The notes: generated by a model not told the origin, from the letters alone. A stretch of DNA of 64,000 bases from Aquabacterium sp. (GCF_029946005.1 NZ_JAQSDR010000008.1:186001-250000); one strand, 5' to 3'. Positions 21,473 to 32,884 are shown, counted from the first letter of the stretch. Numbers and translations: made by a program.

Positions 21473-22399
21473 ATGCTCAAGCAACGCGTGATTACGGCGC
21501 TGATCCTCATGGCCATCCTGTTGCCTGCTCTGGCTGCACAGGCCCTGTGGCCCTTCGCCGCTTTGGGCTTGTTGTTCGTCAGCGCCGCAGGTTGGGAGTG
21601 GGCGCGCTTGAATGGGTGGCCGGGTGTGCGTGCCTGGGCCATGGGCGCTGCGGTGGCCGGGCTGGGCTTTGTCGTCGCAGAGGCTGTTCATCTGGATCCT
21701 TGGGGATGGTCTGACCCGAGCCTTGGAGGCGCGGCTGCCGCCCATGTCCACGTCTCCGGTCATGCATTGGCTGGTTTCGTGGTGCCTGCGGCAGTGTGGT
21801 GGGTCACTGGTGTCTTGTGGGTGCTGGGTGGGGCTTCGGCCCTGCGTTGGGGCACCGTGTACTGGAAGCAGTCACCTTCGGCTTTGCGTGCGCTGCTCGG
21901 GCTCGGCATCCTGGTGGTGGCATGGCTGGCTCTGACTGAAAGCAAGGCCCAAGGGCTCAATTTTCTGTTGTCGGTTTTCTGCCTGGTGTGGGCGGCTGAC
22001 ATTGGTGCCTATTTTGGTGGCCGTGCCTTTGGGCGCCGCAAGCTGGCCATCAGCATCAGCCCGGGCAAGAGTTGGGAGGGTGTTTGGTCCGGCATGTTGG
22101 CCGTGCTTCTGCTCGCGGTGGCCTGGATCGCGGTTGACCGCAGTTGGTCGGTTGATTCACCCAGCATGTACAGCCACCTGCTGTCGGGCTTGGGGCCCGT
22201 TGGCCTGGTGCTGAGCATTGTCTTCCTGGTGGGCATGAGTGTGGTGGGCGATTTGTTCGAGTCACTCATCAAGCGCCAGGCCGGTGCCAAGGACAGCAGC
22301 CAGTTGCTGCCAGGACATGGTGGGGTGCTGGACCGGATCGATGCCTTGTTGCCCGTGCTGCCTTTGGTGCTTGCTTTGATGTCCTTGTGCCATGGTTGA
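21473..22399 (+). CDS. cdsA: Phosphatidate cytidylyltransferase (CDP-diglyceride synthase)
   Basis: 308 residues with multiple hydrophobic helices and the C-terminal signature SVVGDLFESLIKRQAGAKDS followed by LLPGHGGVLDRIDALL. The enzyme makes CDP-diacylglycerol, the precursor used by PgsA (48.2 kb). Its stop overlaps the dxr start by eight bases. Confidence 0.96.
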   Translation: MLKQRVITALILMAILLPALAAQALWPFAALGLLFVSAAGWEWARLNGWPGVRAWAMGAAVAGLGFVVAEAVHLDPWGWSDPSLGGAAAAHVHVSGHALAGFVVPAAVWWVTGVLWVLGGASALRWGTVYWKQSPSALRALLGLGILVVAWLALTESKAQGLNFLLSVFCLVWAADIGAYFGGRAFGRRKLAISISPGKSWEGVWSGMLAVLLLAVAWIAVDRSWSVDSPSMYSHLLSGLGPVGLVLSIVFLVGMSVVGDLFESLIKRQAGAKDSSQLLPGHGGVLDRIDALLPVLPLVLALMSLCHG

Positions 22400-23603
22400 C
22401 ACCTCCATCCCCACGGGCCGTCGCCAGCGTCTGTGCGTGCTGGGTTCCACCGGTTCAATCGGAACCAACACGCTGGACGTGGTTGCCCGGCATCCGGATC
22501 GTTTCGAGGTGTTTGCCCTCAGTGGCGGGCGCCGCGTGGAGGAGTTGCTGGCGCAATGCGCGAAATGGCGTCCTCGGTTTGCCGTGATGTCACACGAGGA
22601 TGCGGCGCAGCGTCTGCGCGAAGGCATTGCGCAAGCAGGTTTGTCGACCGAAGTGCTCAGCGGCGAAAAGGCCTTGTGCGACATCGCCTCTCATCCTGAA
22701 GTTGACGTCGTGATGGCAGCCATCGTGGGCGCGGCCGGTTTGGCCCCTTGCCTGGCGGCGGCGCGTTCGGGCAAGCGTTTGCTGCTGGCCAACAAGGAGG
22801 CTTTGGTCGTGGGCGGTGCCTTGTTCATGAGCGCGGTGGCCGAAGGTGGCGCAACCTTGCTGCCCATCGACAGTGAGCACTCGGCCATCTTTCAATGCTT
22901 GCCGGAAGATGTCGGCACCTGGGCCGAACGCATCGACCACATCGTGCTGACGGCGTCGGGGGGGCCCTTTCGCCAGCGGGACCCAGCCACCTTGCGCGAT
23001 GTCACGCCTGATCAGGCCTGTGCCCACCCCAATTGGGTCATGGGCCGCAAGATCTCGGTCGATTCGGCCACGATGATGAACAAGGCGCTGGAGGTGATCG
23101 AGGCGCGCTGGCTGTTTGGCCTCAAGCCCGACCGAATCAAGGTGGTCTTGCACCCGCAAAGCATCATCCACTCGATGGTGGTGTGCCGTGACCGCTCGGT
23201 GCTGGCGCAGTTGGGCACACCGGACATGCGTGTGCCCATTGCTTACGGCCTGTCGTGGCCGAATCGGATCGAGTCGGGGGCTGATTTACTTGACTTTACC
23301 CGCCTGTCCGCCTTGACCTTCGAAGAGGCTGACGCACACCGTTACCCGGGGCTTCAATTGGCCTGGGACACCCTGAATGGCCCTGCAGGCAGCACCTGTG
23401 TGCTCAATGCGGCCAACGAAGTGGCGGTGGATGCTTTCCTGACCGGGCGCATCCGCTTTGACCAGATTCATGTGGTCAACGCCCAAAGTCTGGTCGATTG
23501 CGGGGTAGAGTCCGGCTGCTGCGACAGCGTCGACGGTCTGCTGGCGCTCGACGCCAAGGCCAGGCGCATCGCCCAGGTGATTTCATCTGGCTTGAGCCGC
23601 TGA
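22392..23603 (+). CDS. dxr: 1-deoxy-D-xylulose 5-phosphate reductoisomerase
   Basis: 403 residues. The N-terminal NADPH-binding motif LGSTGSIGTNTLDV, the LLANKEALVVGG segment, the metal-binding LPIDSEHSAIFQ and the flexible-loop region TASGGPFRQRD are all present. It catalyses the second step of the MEP pathway. It overlaps cdsA. Confidence 0.98.
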   Translation: MVDTSIPTGRRQRLCVLGSTGSIGTNTLDVVARHPDRFEVFALSGGRRVEELLAQCAKWRPRFAVMSHEDAAQRLREGIAQAGLSTEVLSGEKALCDIASHPEVDVVMAAIVGAAGLAPCLAAARSGKRLLLANKEALVVGGALFMSAVAEGGATLLPIDSEHSAIFQCLPEDVGTWAERIDHIVLTASGGPFRQRDPATLRDVTPDQACAHPNWVMGRKISVDSATMMNKALEVIEARWLFGLKPDRIKVVLHPQSIIHSMVVCRDRSVLAQLGTPDMRVPIAYGLSWPNRIESGADLLDFTRLSALTFEEADAHRYPGLQLAWDTLNGPAGSTCVLNAANEVAVDAFLTGRIRFDQIHVVNAQSLVDCGVESGCCDSVDGLLALDAKARRIAQVISSGLSR

Positions 23604-23621
23604 TTTAACCGGAGCCTTGCC

Positions 23622-25025
23622 ATGTTGTTGACGGTGTTGGCATTTTTAGTGACCATCGGTGTGCTGGTGGTCATCCATGAATACGGGCATTACCGTGCGG
23701 CCTTGGCATGCGACGTCAAGGTGCTGCGGTTTTCCGTGGGCTTTGGGCGCGTGCTTTGGCGCCGTATGCATGGTGAGACCGAGTTCGTGGTGTCGGCGCT
23801 GCCGCTGGGCGGCTATGTGAAGATGCTGGACGAGCGCGAAGGCGCGGTGGCGCCCTCAGAATTGAGCCGCGCGTTCAACCGCAAGCCGCTCAAGCAACGG
23901 GCCTTCATCGTGGCCGCCGGGCCAGCGGCCAATTTGCTGCTCGCGGTGTTGCTGTATGCCTGCGTCAATTGGGCTGGCGTGCAGGAGCTGCGCCCCTGGA
24001 TGGCGCAGCCCAAAGCCGAAAGCCTGGCCGATCAGGCTGGCTTACAGGCGCGAGATGAAATCCTGTCGGTCGCCCAGGTGGGCGCTGACGACGCCTCCGA
24101 GGAGGGCTGGCAAGCCATCCGCTCGATGAGCGATTTGCAGTGGCAGTTCACCCAGGCCGCTTTGGCGGGGCGCGACTTGCGCCTGCAGGTCAGCCACAAC
24201 GCTTCTGGCACAGGCGAGCCACAGCAGCGCGGCAGCCGCACATTGACCTTGGCGCTGAGCCGGATTCCGGCGGCCGATGTGGACGCCAAGTTGCTGGACC
24301 GCATTGGCCTGACGGGGCCGTTTGTCGAACCGATCATTGCCCAGGCCATCGCCGGTGGTCCTGCCGAGCGGGCTGGCCTGAAGGCGGGTGATCGCATCTT
24401 GCAGATCAATGGCCAGGTGCCCACGGACGCCGCCCAATTGCGGCAACTGATAGGTGCCAGCCACGATCAGGGGCAGATCAAACCTATCCAGTTGAAGGTG
24501 CTTCGCGGTGGGCAAAACCTGGACATCACCGTCACCCCGGCCATGAAAGACGTGGACGGCAAGCAGCTGGCGCGCATTGAGGCCGGCATCGGATCGCCGC
24601 CTGCGGTTGTCGATGTGAGCTACGGGCCACTTGAGGGCTTGACGCTCGCGCTCAACCGCACCTGGGACGTCTCTCGCATGAGCCTCGAAATGCTGGGCAA
24701 GATGGTGGTGGGGCAGGCTTCGCTGAAAAATCTCAGCGGGCCTTTGACCATTGCCGATTACGCGGGGCGCTCGGCCGAAATGGGTTGGGTACATTACCTG
24801 GGTTTTCTGGCGCTGGTCAGCGTCAGTCTGGGCGTGCTCAATCTGCTGCCACTGCCGGTTCTGGATGGCGGGCACCTCATGTATTATCTTTTTGAAGGAC
24901 TCACCGGCCGACCCATCTCAGAAGTATGGATGGAGCGGTTGCAACGCGGTGGCGTGGCCATCATGCTCACCATGATGTCACTTGCCCTCTACAACGATTT
25001 GGCCCGAATGTTGGGCTCGCACTGA
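23622..25025 (+). CDS. rseP: RIP zinc metalloprotease RseP
   Basis: 467 residues. A first membrane helix carries the zinc site HEYGH, followed by PLGGYVKMLDER, two PDZ regions (the second around AGLKAGDRILQINGQ), and a late membrane segment with the third metal ligand in PVLDGGHLMYYLFE. RseP cleaves membrane-bound anti-sigma factors and remnant signal peptides; being next to bamA links it with envelope stress control. Confidence 0.97.
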   Translation: MLLTVLAFLVTIGVLVVIHEYGHYRAALACDVKVLRFSVGFGRVLWRRMHGETEFVVSALPLGGYVKMLDEREGAVAPSELSRAFNRKPLKQRAFIVAAGPAANLLLAVLLYACVNWAGVQELRPWMAQPKAESLADQAGLQARDEILSVAQVGADDASEEGWQAIRSMSDLQWQFTQAALAGRDLRLQVSHNASGTGEPQQRGSRTLTLALSRIPAADVDAKLLDRIGLTGPFVEPIIAQAIAGGPAERAGLKAGDRILQINGQVPTDAAQLRQLIGASHDQGQIKPIQLKVLRGGQNLDITVTPAMKDVDGKQLARIEAGIGSPPAVVDVSYGPLEGLTLALNRTWDVSRMSLEMLGKMVVGQASLKNLSGPLTIADYAGRSAEMGWVHYLGFLALVSVSLGVLNLLPLPVLDGGHLMYYLFEGLTGRPISEVWMERLQRGGVAIMLTMMSLALYNDLARMLGSH

Positions 25026-25032
25026 TCTTTGC

Positions 25033-27339
25033 ATGCAATTCCCTTCCAAGACTGTCCATCGGTTCAAACCGACCCTGGCCGCCGCGCTCATCGCTGTGAC
25101 CATGTTCCACACCGCCGCTTTCGCGGTGGAGCCCTTCGTGCTCAAGGACATCCGTGTCGAGGGCCTGCAGCGGGCTGACGCGGGCACCGTGTTCGCCTCT
25201 TTGCCTTTCCGGGTGGGGGACACCTACACGGACGACAAGGGCTCGGCTGGTTTGCGTTCGCTGTTTGCCACGGGGCTGTTCAAGGACGTGCGCATCCAGA
25301 TTGATGGCAGCGTGGTCGTGGTGGTCGTGGAAGAGCGCCCGGTCATCTCCAAGGTCGAATTCGTGGGCACCAAGGAGTTCGACAAAGACAACCTGGTCAA
25401 GGCGCTCAAGGACATCGGCATCGGCGAGGGCCAGCCTTTTGACCGCGCCCTGGCCGACCGCGCCGAGACCGAGCTGAAGCGCCAGTACCTGTCGCGCAGC
25501 CTGTACGGCATTGAGGTTGTGACCACCATCACCCCGGTGGACCGCAACCGTGTCAACGTGACCTTCAGCGTGACCGAAGGCGAAACGGCCAAGATCAAGA
25601 GCATCCGGATCACCGGCGCCAAGGCGTTCTCTGAAAGCACCTTGCTGTCGCAGATGGACCTGACCACGGGCGGTTGGCTGACTTGGTACACCAAGTCCGA
25701 CCAGTACGCGCGGGCCAAGCTGAACGCCGACCTGGAAACGATCAAGGCCTATTACCTGAACCGTGGCTACCTGGAGTTCCGGGTCGAGTCCACCCAAGTG
25801 GCCATCTCGCCAGACAAACAAGACATCTCCATCGCCATCAATGTGACGGAAGGCCCTCGCTACACCGTGACCGGCGTGAAGCTGGAGGGTGATTACCTGG
25901 GCAAGGACGAAGTCTTCCGCTCCCTGGTGGCCGTCAAGCCGGGCGATTCCTACCGCGCTGAAGACATCGCCACAACCACGAAAGCATTCACCGACCGATT
26001 CGCGGCCTTTGGCTATGCCTTCGCCCGCGTAGATTTCCGCCCCGAGTTGAACCGCGACAAAGGCACGGTCGTGGCCGTGTTCAGTTCGCAGCCGCAACGT
26101 CGCGTGTACGTGCGCCGGGTGAACGTGGCCGGCAATTCGCGCACGCGTGATGAAGTGATCCGCCGCGAGTTCCGTCAGTTCGAATCGGCGTGGTACGACG
26201 GCCAGAAGATCAAGCTGTCACGCGACCGCGTGGACCGCCTGGGCTATTTCAAGCAAGTCGGCATCGACACGGTGGAAGTGCCGGGTACGCAAGACCAGGT
26301 GGACCTGACCATCACGGTGGAAGAAAAGCCCACCGGCAACCTGATGCTGGGGGCGGGTTTCTCCAGCGCCGAAAAGTTGTCCCTGACCGCCTCGATCAAG
26401 CAAGACAACATCTTTGGCACCGGCAACTACCTGGGCGTTGAAGTCAACACCAGCAAGTACAACCGCACGTTGGTGGTCAGTACGGTCGATCCGTACTTCA
26501 CCGATGGCGGCATTTCGCGTGCGGTGGACGTGTTCTACCGGACTTCACGCCCGCTGAGCAGCCAGGGGGGCGACTATGAAATCGTGACCCCTGGTGCCAC
26601 CATCCGTTTTGGCGTGCCTTTCACCGAATTCGACACCGTGTTCTTTGGCCTGGGCGCTGAACAGACCACCATCAAGGGCGAGGTGGGGTTGCCTGACAAC
26701 TACAAGACGTACCGCCGCAACTTCGGCGAAAGCAGTTTGTCGATCCCATTGACGGTGGGCTGGGCTCGTGATTCACGCGATAGCACGATCGCGCCCAACC
26801 AGGGCCGTTATCAACGCGTCAACATGGAGTGGGGTGTGGCGGGCGACACGCGCTACTTGCGCGGTGATTACCAGTTCCAGCAGTATTTCCCGCTGACCAA
26901 CCGTTTCACCTTTGGCTTCAATGCCCAAATTGGCTACGGTGTGGGCTTGGCGGGGAAAGAGTACCCCTTCTTCAAGAATTTCTATGGCGGGGGCCTGGGC
27001 ACGGTGCGGGGTTTCGAACAAAACTCGCTGGGCATGCTCGACAATACGGGCGCCTACATTGGGGGCACCAAGCGCATCAACATCAATAACGAGTTGTATG
27101 TGCCATTCCCTGGGGCTGGCAATGACCGCACCCTGCGCTTGTTTGGATACCTGGACGCTGGTAATGTCTGGGGCAGTGAAGAGCCTATCAAGCTGGATGA
27201 TTTCCGCCTGTCCATGGGCGTAGGCGTCAGCTGGGTCTCACCGGTGGGGCCGCTTAAACTCAGCTACGGCCAGCCTTTCCGCAAGTTCGATGTGGATAAA
27301 ATCCAGAAACTCCAGTTCCAGATCGGTACCGCATTCTGA
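25033..27339 (+). CDS. bamA: Outer membrane protein assembly factor BamA
   Basis: 768 residues from ATG 25033. A signal peptide (ALIAVTMFHTAAFA) precedes five POTRA domains (first at FVLKDIRVEGLQRADAGTVF) and a 16-stranded barrel. The conserved VRGFEQNSLG motif of strand/loop 6 and a C-terminal aromatic residue (IGTAF) are present. BamA is the insertase of the BAM complex with BamB (4.5 kb). It lies 7 bases after rseP; skp follows directly. Confidence 0.97.
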   Translation: MQFPSKTVHRFKPTLAAALIAVTMFHTAAFAVEPFVLKDIRVEGLQRADAGTVFASLPFRVGDTYTDDKGSAGLRSLFATGLFKDVRIQIDGSVVVVVVEERPVISKVEFVGTKEFDKDNLVKALKDIGIGEGQPFDRALADRAETELKRQYLSRSLYGIEVVTTITPVDRNRVNVTFSVTEGETAKIKSIRITGAKAFSESTLLSQMDLTTGGWLTWYTKSDQYARAKLNADLETIKAYYLNRGYLEFRVESTQVAISPDKQDISIAINVTEGPRYTVTGVKLEGDYLGKDEVFRSLVAVKPGDSYRAEDIATTTKAFTDRFAAFGYAFARVDFRPELNRDKGTVVAVFSSQPQRRVYVRRVNVAGNSRTRDEVIRREFRQFESAWYDGQKIKLSRDRVDRLGYFKQVGIDTVEVPGTQDQVDLTITVEEKPTGNLMLGAGFSSAEKLSLTASIKQDNIFGTGNYLGVEVNTSKYNRTLVVSTVDPYFTDGGISRAVDVFYRTSRPLSSQGGDYEIVTPGATIRFGVPFTEFDTVFFGLGAEQTTIKGEVGLPDNYKTYRRNFGESSLSIPLTVGWARDSRDSTIAPNQGRYQRVNMEWGVAGDTRYLRGDYQFQQYFPLTNRFTFGFNAQIGYGVGLAGKEYPFFKNFYGGGLGTVRGFEQNSLGMLDNTGAYIGGTKRININNELYVPFPGAGNDRTLRLFGYLDAGNVWGSEEPIKLDDFRLSMGVGVSWVSPVGPLKLSYGQPFRKFDVDKIQKLQFQIGTAF

Positions 27340-27341
27340 CC

Positions 27342-27851
27342 ATGAAATCCGTCCTCAAGACCCTGATGGTCACCGGTTTGCTGGTGGCCGCGGCCACGGC
27401 CTCAGCCCAGGAATTCAAGATTGGTTACGTCAATCTTGACCGTGTCCTGCGTGACGCTACGCCTGCCAAGGCCGCACAAGCCAAGCTGGAGGTTGAATTC
27501 AGCCGCCGCGAGAAAGAGTTGACCGAAACGGCTCAGCGCATCAAATCGGCCTCTGACAGGTTCGAGAAAGACGCGCCCACCTTGGTCGAGGGTGAGCGGG
27601 GTCGCCGCCAACGCGACTTGGTGGAGCAAGACCGCGAGTTCCAACGCAAACGCCGTGAGTTCCAGGAAGACCTGAACCAGCGCAAGAACGAAGAATTGGC
27701 CTCAGTGCTCGACCGCGCCAACCGCGTGGTCAAGCAAATTTTTGATCAGGAAAAATACGACCTGATCGTTCAGGAGGCCGTGTTTGCCAGCCCGCGCGTG
27801 GACATCACCGACAAGGTGATCAAGTCCCTCAACACCGCGCTTGGCAAGTGA
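27342..27851 (+). CDS. skp: Periplasmic chaperone Skp/OmpH
   Basis: 169 residues. A signal peptide ([20 protein letters not shown]) is followed by a short beta region ([15 protein letters not shown]) and a long charged coiled-coil that forms the tentacles of the trimer. Skp holds unfolded outer-membrane proteins before BAM. It starts two bases after bamA and its stop overlaps lpxD by four bases. Confidence 0.95.
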   Translation: MKSVLKTLMVTGLLVAAATASAQEFKIGYVNLDRVLRDATPAKAAQAKLEVEFSRREKELTETAQRIKSASDRFEKDAPTLVEGERGRRQRDLVEQDREFQRKRREFQEDLNQRKNEELASVLDRANRVVKQIFDQEKYDLIVQEAVFASPRVDITDKVIKSLNTALGK

Positions 27852-28936
27852 GCCGGGCGGTCAACCCGACCGGCTCGACGTCCATGGTTCAGCTCGGTCA
27901 GATCGTCGCGGCACTGGGTGGTGAGTTGTTGGGGTCGGCAGCTTTACCGATTGCCCGCATCGCGCCGATCGAGCAGGCACAAGCTGACACGATCACCTTC
28001 CTGGCCCACCCCAAATACCGAGCCCAGCTGGCCAGTACTTCGGCCGGTTGCGTGATCGTGTCTGGCGCGTTGAAGGCGGAGGCCGCAGCCCGTGGCGCGG
28101 TCATCGTCACGGACGATCCTTACCTGTACTTTGCCAGGCTGACGCAGTGGTGGGCCAGCCGCACGCGCCCTCAAGCGCCAGCCGGTGTCCACCCCAGTGC
28201 CGTGATCGACCCAAGCGCCAGCTTGGGTGAGGGCGTCAGCATTGGTCCCTTGGTGGTGGTGGAGGCCGGTGCGGTCATTGGTGCTGGCGCGGTGATCGGG
28301 CCCCACTGCGTGATCGGGCGAGGCGCCCGCATTGGCGCGGGCACTCGTTTGGCCGCCAGTGTCAACATCGGCTTTGATTGCAGGATTGGCGAGCGCTGCC
28401 TGTTCCACAGCGGTGTGGTGATTGGGGCCGATGGCTTCGGCTTTGCCCCAACGCAGGGCCGCTGGGAGAAAATCGAACAGTTGGGCGCCGTGCGCATTGG
28501 GGATGACGTCGAGATCGGCGCCAATACCTGTGTGGACCGCGGCGCCTTGGGCGACACCGTCCTAGGCGATGGGGTCAAGCTCGACAACCTGGTCCAGATC
28601 GGGCACAACGTCCAGATCGGCGCACACGTGGCCATGGCCGGTTGCGCTGGCGTGGCGGGCAGCGCCGTCATTGGCGCGCATTGCACCGTGGGCGGTGGCG
28701 GCATGGTATTGGGTCACCTGACGCTGGCCGAAGGGGTGAATGTCTCGGCCGCCACGTTGGTCTCGCGGTCCATTCACAAACCGGGGCTGTACAGTGGCGT
28801 GTTCCCCTTCGATGACAATGCATCGTGGGAAAAGAACGCCGCGACATTGCGCAATCTGCATGCCCTGCGCGAACGCGTTCGCGCCTTAGAGAAACAACAG
28901 AACAACCATGATGATGGACATCCACAAGATTCTTGA
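27848..28936 (+). CDS. lpxD: UDP-3-O-(3-hydroxyacyl)glucosamine N-acyltransferase LpxD
   Basis: 362 residues from GTG 27848; ATG 27884 is an alternative. An N-terminal uridine-binding domain ([17 protein letters not shown]) is followed by many left-handed beta-helix hexapeptides and the catalytic His region ([16 protein letters not shown]). It performs the third step of lipid A synthesis. The end overlaps fabZ by 29 bases. Confidence 0.96.
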   Translation: MSRAVNPTGSTSMVQLGQIVAALGGELLGSAALPIARIAPIEQAQADTITFLAHPKYRAQLASTSAGCVIVSGALKAEAAARGAVIVTDDPYLYFARLTQWWASRTRPQAPAGVHPSAVIDPSASLGEGVSIGPLVVVEAGAVIGAGAVIGPHCVIGRGARIGAGTRLAASVNIGFDCRIGERCLFHSGVVIGADGFGFAPTQGRWEKIEQLGAVRIGDDVEIGANTCVDRGALGDTVLGDGVKLDNLVQIGHNVQIGAHVAMAGCAGVAGSAVIGAHCTVGGGGMVLGHLTLAEGVNVSAATLVSRSIHKPGLYSGVFPFDDNASWEKNAATLRNLHALRERVRALEKQQNNHDDGHPQDS

Positions 28937-29351
28937 AAAGCTCCCGCACCGCTACCCCATGCTGCTGGTGGACCGTGTGCTGGAGATTGAAAAGAACGTG
29001 CGCATTCGCGCGGTCAAGAACGTGACCTTCAACGAACCCTTCTTCCAAGGCCATTTTCCGGGCCGCCCGGTGATGCCTGGCGTGATGATGCTGGAAGCCC
29101 TGGCACAAGCTGCCGGCATCTTGGCGTTTGAAGGCATCGGTGCCAGTGCCGACGAGAAAATGGTGTACTACTTCGTGGGCATCGACAACGCACGTTTCAA
29201 GCGGCCGGTTGAGCCGGGCGACCAGTTGATTCTGGATGTGACGATTGACCGCCATCGCGCTGGTATCTACAAGTTCAATGCCAAAGGCTGGGTGGGTGAC
29301 GAGTTGGCCGTTGAGGCACAACTGATGTGCACGCAGCGCACGGTGGGTTGA
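28908..29351 (+). CDS. fabZ: 3-hydroxyacyl-ACP dehydratase FabZ
   Basis: 147 residues with a hot-dog fold. The signature [20 protein letters not shown] holds the catalytic His and Glu. FabZ dehydrates 3-hydroxyacyl-ACP in fatty acid synthesis and competes with LpxA/LpxD for hydroxyacyl-ACP, which explains its place in the lpx operon. ATG 28914 is an equally good start. Confidence 0.97.
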   Translation: MMMDIHKILEKLPHRYPMLLVDRVLEIEKNVRIRAVKNVTFNEPFFQGHFPGRPVMPGVMMLEALAQAAGILAFEGIGASADEKMVYYFVGIDNARFKRPVEPGDQLILDVTIDRHRAGIYKFNAKGWVGDELAVEAQLMCTQRTVG

Positions 29352-29368
29352 GGCGAGGGCGCAGCAAC

Positions 29369-30157
29369 ATGGCGAGCATTCATCCCACTGCGGTGGTCGA
29401 TCCCCAGGCGCAACTGGGCGACACCGTCAGCGTCGGACCGTACACGGTCATCGGTCCCCACGTGCGCATTGACGAGGGCACCACCGTGGGCCCGCATTGT
29501 GTGATCGAAGGCCACACCACGATTGGCCGCGACAATCGGATCTTCCAGTTCGCTTCATTGGGGAGCAGTCCGCAAGACAAGAAGTACGCCGACGAGCCCA
29601 CCCAACTGGTGATTGGCGACCGCAACACCATCCGCGAGTTCAGCACCTTCAACGTGGGCACGGCCCAGGATGAAGGCATCACACGCCTGGGCCATGACAA
29701 CTGGATGATGGCCTACACCCACCTGGCGCACGATTGCCAGGTCGGCAACAACACCATCTTTGCCAACAACGCGCACATTGCCGGCCACGTGCATGTGGGC
29801 GATTGGGTCATCCTGGGTGGCTTCACCTGCGTTCACCAGTTCGTCAAGATTGGCGCTTATGCGATGACCAGCATGGCGACGGCTTTGGGCCAGGATTTGC
29901 CGCCTTTCGTGATGGCGCAGGGCAACATGGCCGAGGCACGCGGCATCAATCTGGAAGGATTGCGCCGCCGTGGTTTCGGCCCCGAGCGGCTCAAAGCGGT
30001 CAAGGAAATGCACCGCGCCTTGTACCGTCAGGATCTGACGCTGGAAGAAGCCAAGGGCCGCATCGCCGAGCTGGGCACCACCCACCCCGAGGCCCGGCAG
30101 GACGTTGATTTGATGATCAACTTCCTCGTGGCGTCCACCCGCGGCATCGTGCGCTGA
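29369..30157 (+). CDS. lpxA: UDP-N-acetylglucosamine acyltransferase LpxA
   Basis: 262 residues from ATG 29369 ([12 protein letters not shown]). Hexapeptide repeats form the beta-helix, with the catalytic His in [13 protein letters not shown]; a C-terminal helical domain follows. It performs the first step of lipid A synthesis. The in-frame start at 29327 lies inside fabZ and is less likely. Confidence 0.97.
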   Translation: MASIHPTAVVDPQAQLGDTVSVGPYTVIGPHVRIDEGTTVGPHCVIEGHTTIGRDNRIFQFASLGSSPQDKKYADEPTQLVIGDRNTIREFSTFNVGTAQDEGITRLGHDNWMMAYTHLAHDCQVGNNTIFANNAHIAGHVHVGDWVILGGFTCVHQFVKIGAYAMTSMATALGQDLPPFVMAQGNMAEARGINLEGLRRRGFGPERLKAVKEMHRALYRQDLTLEEAKGRIAELGTTHPEARQDVDLMINFLVASTRGIVR

Positions 30158-30179
30158 GCGCACCTCTGGAGCCGTTTTA

Positions 30180-31340
30180 ATGAGTGGATCTGCTGCGCCC
30201 AAGGTGGCCATGGTGGCTGGCGAAGTCTCGGGTGACTTGCTGGCCGGCCTGCTGATGGGTGGGCTTAAAGCGCGCTGGCCCGAGTTGAGCGCCATGGGCA
30301 TTGGTGGCCCCCGCATGGTGGCACAGGGCTTCGAGGCCTGGTGGCCTTGTGAGAAGCTGTCCGTTTTCGGATTTGTCGATGCGCTGCGCCACTACAGCGA
30401 ACTCTCCGGCATCCGTCGGCAACTGGGCGATCGCCTGTTGGCGCAACGCCCGGATGTGTTCATCGGTGTCGATGCGCCTGATTTCAATTTCGGGCTGGAA
30501 GCTCGCTTGAAGGCCCAGGGCGTCAAGACGGTTCATTTCGTGAGTCCGTCGATCTGGGCATGGCGGGGTAAGCGCATCAACAAGATTGCCCAGTCCACCG
30601 ACCACATGCTGTGCATGTTCCCGTTCGAGCCTGAGCTGTACGCGGCCAAGAACATCCCGGCCACGTACGTGGGCCATCCGCTGGCCGATGCCATCCCGAT
30701 GGAGCCACCGTGCGAGGCCAGCCGCCAGAGCCTGGGTTTACCGCTGGATGCACCCGTGCTGGCAGTGTTGCCCGGCAGTCGACGCTCCGAGATCCAGTAC
30801 ATCGCGCCCACGTTCTTGCAGGCCGTGACCGAACTGAGCCACCAGCGGCCCGACATGCGTTTCGTGATGCCTGTGGTGCCGAGCTTGCGGGACATGGTGC
30901 TGCCGTTGGTGGCCCAGTACGCGCCCAATGCCAACATCCAGCTGCTGGATGGCCGTTCGCACGAGGCCTTGGCCGCCTGCGATGTGACCTTGATTGCCAG
31001 TGGCACGGCCACGCTGGAAGCCGCGCTGTTCAAGCGTCCCATGGTGATTGCCTACCGCGTCAGTGGCTTAAGCTGGCAACTGATGAAGCGCCTGGGTTAC
31101 TTACCCTGGGTGGGTTTGCCCAACATTTTGTTGAAGGACTTCGTGGTGCCCGAGCGCCTTCAGGACGCGGCCACCCCCCAGCAACTGGCCGCCGATGTAC
31201 TGGACTGGCTGGACCACCCGGCCAAGGTCTTGGCGGTTCGCCAGCGTTTCATTGAGCTGCACCACACCTTGCGGCGTGATACCGCCCGTTGTGCCAGCGA
31301 GGCCATTGCCCAAATCCTCGAGGACGGTCGCCGTGCCTAA
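30180..31340 (+). CDS. lpxB: Lipid-A-disaccharide synthase LpxB
   Basis: 386 residues. The GT19 family start [16 protein letters not shown] is followed by [23 protein letters not shown] and LPGSRRSEI. It condenses lipid X with UDP-diacylglucosamine. rnhB starts inside its last codons. Confidence 0.97.
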   Translation: MSGSAAPKVAMVAGEVSGDLLAGLLMGGLKARWPELSAMGIGGPRMVAQGFEAWWPCEKLSVFGFVDALRHYSELSGIRRQLGDRLLAQRPDVFIGVDAPDFNFGLEARLKAQGVKTVHFVSPSIWAWRGKRINKIAQSTDHMLCMFPFEPELYAAKNIPATYVGHPLADAIPMEPPCEASRQSLGLPLDAPVLAVLPGSRRSEIQYIAPTFLQAVTELSHQRPDMRFVMPVVPSLRDMVLPLVAQYAPNANIQLLDGRSHEALAACDVTLIASGTATLEAALFKRPMVIAYRVSGLSWQLMKRLGYLPWVGLPNILLKDFVVPERLQDAATPQQLAADVLDWLDHPAKVLAVRQRFIELHHTLRRDTARCASEAIAQILEDGRRA

Positions 31341-31980
31341 GCCAAAGCAACCCACCGAACCGCAGCAACTGGGCCTGCAATGGCAGGTGGCCACCCTGAT
31401 GGCGGGCGTGGACGAAGCCGGACGCGGCCCTTTGGCTGGGCCTGTCGTGGCCGCTGCCGTCATCCTGGATGATCAGCAACCCATCAAGGGCCTGGCCGAC
31501 TCCAAGAAGCTCACGGCCCGCCAGCGCGAGCGCCTGTTTGACGAGATCCGGGCCAAGGCGCTGTGCTGTTGCATTGCCGAAGCCAGCGTCGAAGAGATCG
31601 ACCAACTCAACATTCTGCACGCCACCATGCTGGCCATGAAGCGAGCGGTTGAGGGCCTGCGCCTCAAGCCCGGGCTGGTGCTGGTCGATGGCAACCGCAT
31701 TCCTGTGCTCAAGGTGCCCGCCGAAGCCATCGTCAAAGGCGATGACAAGGTGCAAGCCATTTCAGCCGCGTCGATCCTTGCCAAGGTGTACAGAGACCGC
31801 CTGTGCCTGCAACTGCATGAAGCGCATCCTCAGTATGGCTTTGACCAGCACAAGGGATATCCGACGGCGGACCACCTGGCTGCCTTGCGTGAGCATGGCG
31901 CCATTCAGGCCCATCGCCGCAGCTTTGCGCCCGTCAGGGCGGCGCTTGACTTGATGGCAGCGAGGCCCGAGCCGTGGTGA
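31333..31980 (+). CDS. rnhB: Ribonuclease HII
   Basis: 215 residues from GTG 31333, overlapping the lpxB stop. The active-site motif [16 protein letters not shown] contains the paired acidic residues, with [10 protein letters not shown] and [10 protein letters not shown] further on. It removes ribonucleotides from DNA. The longer in-frame reading from 31195 lies inside lpxB and is not supported. Confidence 0.96.
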   Translation: MPKPKQPTEPQQLGLQWQVATLMAGVDEAGRGPLAGPVVAAAVILDDQQPIKGLADSKKLTARQRERLFDEIRAKALCCCIAEASVEEIDQLNILHATMLAMKRAVEGLRLKPGLVLVDGNRIPVLKVPAEAIVKGDDKVQAISAASILAKVYRDRLCLQLHEAHPQYGFDQHKGYPTADHLAALREHGAIQAHRRSFAPVRAALDLMAARPEPW

Positions 31981-32819
31981 TGCCCGCCAACGTGCAGCCC
32001 ATCACTTCGCGCGACAACCCTTTGGTGCAGCGTCTGCGCAAGCTGGCCCAGGATCCAGCCGCTTACCGCAAGCTGGGTGAAGTCTGGCTGGAAGGGGATC
32101 ATTTGTGCTCCGCCTACCTGGCACGGGGCAAGAAGGCCGCTGTGGCGGTGATCGCCGATACCGCCTGGCTGGGTGAGCATGGCCTGGGCAATGGTGGTGA
32201 CCCGCTGGCCTACAAGCTGACGGCCCTGGCACGCCAAGCTGACAAGGTGGTCGTGTTGCCAGAGTCGATCTGGAAGGGTTTCACGGGGCTGGAGTCACCG
32301 GCCCGCCTGGGTTTCCTGGTGCAGACGCCCTTGTTGGGAGATGGACTGGCCACGGCGGATGTGCGTGCGGGCGTGCCCACGGTGGTGCTGGACCGCGTCC
32401 AGGACGCCGGCAATGTCGGCAGTATTTTGCGCAGCGCTTCGGCCTTGGGCGTGTTGCAGGTGGTCGCCATGAAGGGGACGGCCGCTTTGTGGTCGCCCAA
32501 AGTGCTGCGGGCCGGCATGGGCGCCCACTTTGCATTGCACCTGGTGGAGCAGGCCTTGCCCGAGCACTTGGCAGGTTTGCAGGTGCCCATGGTGGCGACC
32601 AGCTCCCATGCAGACCACGAACTGCCTCGCGCGCCCCTGCCTGAGCCCTGCGCCTGGGTTTTGGGTCACGAAGGGCAGGGCGTGGGACCGCAGATCATGG
32701 CGCTGTGTGCTCACACAGTGTCGATTCCTCAACCTGGCGGCGAGGAGTCGCTCAACGTGGCTGCTGCGGCGGCCATTTGCCTTTACGAGTCATTGCGCCG
32801 TCGATGTGGCGGCATTTGA
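31974..32819 (+). CDS. TrmH/SpoU-family RNA 2'-O-methyltransferase
   Basis: 281 residues. An N-terminal substrate-binding region ([19 protein letters not shown]) is followed by the trefoil-knot SpoU domain with [28 protein letters not shown] and the SAM-binding [20 protein letters not shown]. It most likely methylates rRNA or tRNA; the target cannot be read. Starts at GTG 31974 or ATG 31980 overlap the end of rnhB. Confidence 0.9.
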   Translation: MVMPANVQPITSRDNPLVQRLRKLAQDPAAYRKLGEVWLEGDHLCSAYLARGKKAAVAVIADTAWLGEHGLGNGGDPLAYKLTALARQADKVVVLPESIWKGFTGLESPARLGFLVQTPLLGDGLATADVRAGVPTVVLDRVQDAGNVGSILRSASALGVLQVVAMKGTAALWSPKVLRAGMGAHFALHLVEQALPEHLAGLQVPMVATSSHADHELPRAPLPEPCAWVLGHEGQGVGPQIMALCAHTVSIPQPGGEESLNVAAAAAICLYESLRRRCGGI

Positions 32820-32884
32820 CCTTGATCAGGATCTGGCTATTCAGACTTTGGACTGGTCCGGCGTCAGAGATCTAGAATCAAAGC